Notes under the pieces: generated by a model
Databases searched by the model: none
What the model was told of the DNA's origin: nothing
What the model saw: only the letters and a program-made list of their open reading frames with translations
Source of the DNA: an uncultured Ruminococcus sp.
Lineage (GTDB): Bacteria; Bacillota; Clostridia; Oscillospirales; Ruminococcaceae
DNA: 8,931 nucleotides
NCBI GenBank assembly: GCA_947178195.1
Contig: CAMWXM010000108.1
Span: forward strand, 1 to 8,931
Direction of reading: 5' to 3'
Position numbers and translations under genes: made by a program
In this document: piece by piece, positions 8,301 to 8,931 of the stretch
Numbering within the stretch: the first letter of the stretch is position 1
Layout: every line of letters starts with the position of its first letter

Positions 8301-8807
8301 GGATATGATATGTATATAAAGCTTCTCAACGAAGCTATTTCCGAGGAAAAGGGAGAGAAGGTAACAAAAAATACTGAGTGTACGGTAGATATACAGATAG
8401 AAGCGCATATTCCTGAGGATTATATCGAAAGTCTTGCCCAGAGAATAGACATTTACAAAAAAATTGCGGCAGTCGAAAACCAGGAGGATAAGCTGGAAAT
8501 GATAGACGAGCTTATCGACCGTTATGGTGATCCGCCCGATTCTGTTGTGGGACTTATCGACGCTGCGCTTTTAAGAAATACTGCTTCAAATCTGGGAATA
8601 AGCGATATACAACAAAGAAAAGACGGCTTGTTCTTTTATGTTGCCCAGCTTAGTATAGAGCAGATAAACGCTTTATCTGCAGCCTTTAAGGGCAGGATAA
8701 TTTTCAACAGTCTTTCAAACCCATATATTAATGTAAAGCTTAAAGGTAGAGAATCTCCTGAAAAGCTTATGACGGCAGTTCTTGATCTGTTAAAGGATAA
8801 TGCATAA
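5361..8807 (+). CDS. mfd: Transcription-repair coupling factor Mfd
   Basis: Mfd is an ATP-driven DNA translocase that removes RNA polymerase stalled at lesions and recruits UvrA for nucleotide excision repair. The 1148-residue length equals E. coli Mfd. In order: a UvrB-like N-terminal module (about 1-210) with a degenerate ATP loop (GLSGVHKAQ) and the RGAIADIFP/RIEFWGDDVDSI segment; a poorly conserved middle; a lysine-rich linker (468-476); the CarD-like RNA-polymerase interaction domain (about 485-543) beginning DISPGDLVVHSLHGIGRF; a RecG-like helicase pair with Walker A GDVGFGKT (638-645), DEEQ box (739-742), SATPIPRT and motif VI QLRGRVGRS (908-916); the TRG translocation motif with Arg963, GAGSILGG and Gln973; and a C-terminal regulatory domain (about 1000-1148). 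GGAG at 5352-5355, 5 bases before ATG, supports the start. It lies 116 bases after pth. No frameshift or missing key residue is seen. Confidence 0.97.
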   Translation: MKFFSETFRELSSFYDVINCINRKISPVCATGLSGVHKAQFIYSIYTGTPFLVISENEMQAKKLCNDINTMAGSEDFACFFPSKELALTRIEGYSREYEHQRISALSNLVKGNCKIVCASIEAVMQPVIPKNKLISNTILIKPGVEIILEGLKKQLTEMGYVRCDKVEGPSQFSVRGAIADIFPVQSANPVRIEFWGDDVDSIFYFDPQSQRRTDSVDEIEIPPAAEAIIDREKIAARIEALGKKLRSKKADVIRENFARDCELLRQGAELTCIDKYIPLIYDKKPSVFEYFDNYTVFSEYSSAAEHAKGAATQYNEDCKMLLETGELCRGLEGHIFEKEDILEMTEGKQLFISNFIQGLDRVSYKKIVSFECLHNAPWGGEMRQLNGDLKEYCEKGYRTLLIAGSEKTLPIIKQDLENEGIPCSIAGSESLCEKGRVLLMTGSLSAGLEYPENKVAVITQAKATSSKKKKKRQKKGEEIRNLSDISPGDLVVHSLHGIGRFVGIRKLELEGITKDYITIQYAGKDTLYVPVTQLDMVSRYIGPKDETGVKLHKLSSQEWQKTRSNVKKAVKDMAHELIQLYAKRENSKGFAFYPDDDIQKDFEARFPYAETDDQLQSINEIKEDMEKARPMDRLLCGDVGFGKTEVALRAAMKCVESGKQCAILVPTTVLAMQHFQTASRRFEPFPVTVELLSRFRTPKQQQEILKKLKKGIIDIIIGTHRLVQKDVEFKSLGLAIVDEEQRFGVAHKEKFKKNFPEVDMLTLSATPIPRTLNMAMSGIRDMSVIDEPPQDRYPVQTYVVEYNQGLVVQAINKELKRGGQVYYIHNRVETISSCAARLQELIPDARIAYAHGQMTEEAMSDIWGQLLEHEIDILICTTIIETGVDVPNVNTLIIEDADYFGLSQLYQLRGRVGRSNKRAYAYFTFRREKILTEVASKRLNAMREFTQFGSGFRIAMRDLEIRGAGSILGGRQHGHMESVGYDMYIKLLNEAISEEKGEKVTKNTECTVDIQIEAHIPEDYIESLAQRIDIYKKIAAVENQEDKLEMIDELIDRYGDPPDSVVGLIDAALLRNTASNLGISDIQQRKDGLFFYVAQLSIEQINALSAAFKGRIIFNSLSNPYINVKLKGRESPEKLMTAVLDLLKDNA

Positions 8808-8931
8808 TTATAATAGTGCATGCCCTTGAATTTGTTTTGTAGCTTTTGTAGTGATTGTGTAATTTTTGTTGTGCAAATATATCTTTTTTTTGTTTTTAAT
8901 TTCTTGATATTTATATGATTTGGATATAGAC
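8808..8931. other. T/GT-rich spacer after mfd, no gene seen
   Basis: No open frame of note and no convincing terminator follow mfd: ATGCA (8800-8804) can pair with TGCAT (8817-8821), but only 5 bp form and no T run follows directly. A perfect TATAAT lies at 8809-8814 without a matching -35. TTGATA (8904-8909) with TATAGA (8925-8930) at 15-base spacing is a weak promoter candidate for a gene beyond the window. TTTTGTAG occurs twice, at 8835-8842 and 8844-8851. Confidence 0.4.

Overview
The window is ordinary bacterial core-genome sequence with four complete protein-coding genes and no RNA gene, CRISPR array, prophage or intact mobile element. Moderately AT-rich DNA, GGAGG-type ribosome binding sites, AT-rich intergenic spacers and protein sequences such as GlmU beginning LAGGQGKRM and a lysine-rich Mfd linker suggest a low-GC Gram-positive anaerobe. 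A Ruminococcus-like member of the Clostridia (Oscillospiraceae) is my best guess. This rests on recognition of the proteins, not on a search.

Layout. Bases 1-65 hold the last codons of an unidentified plus-strand gene that runs in from the left, followed at 64-110 by a strong rho-independent terminator. About 130 bases without a gene follow, then a terminator hairpin (239-269) for the minus-strand gene ppdK (313-2940), encoding pyruvate, phosphate dikinase. A 289-base, very AT-rich spacer (2941-3229) holds two back-to-back sigma-A-type promoters, one for ppdK on the minus strand and one for glmU on the plus strand. On the plus strand come glmU (3230-4609), pth (4615-5244) and mfd (5361-8807). 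The last 124 bases are T- and GT-rich and hold no gene.

How the genes relate. PPDK interconverts pyruvate and PEP using ATP/AMP and pyrophosphate/phosphate, and is common in anaerobes with PPi-based glycolysis. glmU (UDP-GlcNAc synthesis for the cell wall), pth (recycling of peptidyl-tRNA) and mfd (transcription-coupled repair) do not share a pathway. They form a conserved housekeeping cluster: in Bacillus subtilis the same genes appear as gcaD-prs-ctc-spoVC-fin-mfd. Here prs, ctc and fin are absent, so the cluster is a compact version. glmU and pth are almost certainly co-transcribed and probably translationally coupled. mfd follows after 116 bases without a recognisable terminator, so read-through is likely.

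I found no evidence of a previously undescribed system. The items worth a second look are small: a solitary IS6-family-like end sequence near 198-212, the pth start and N-terminal extension, a palindrome at the start of the ppdK leader, an inverted repeat between pth and mfd, and a decamer shared by two spacers.
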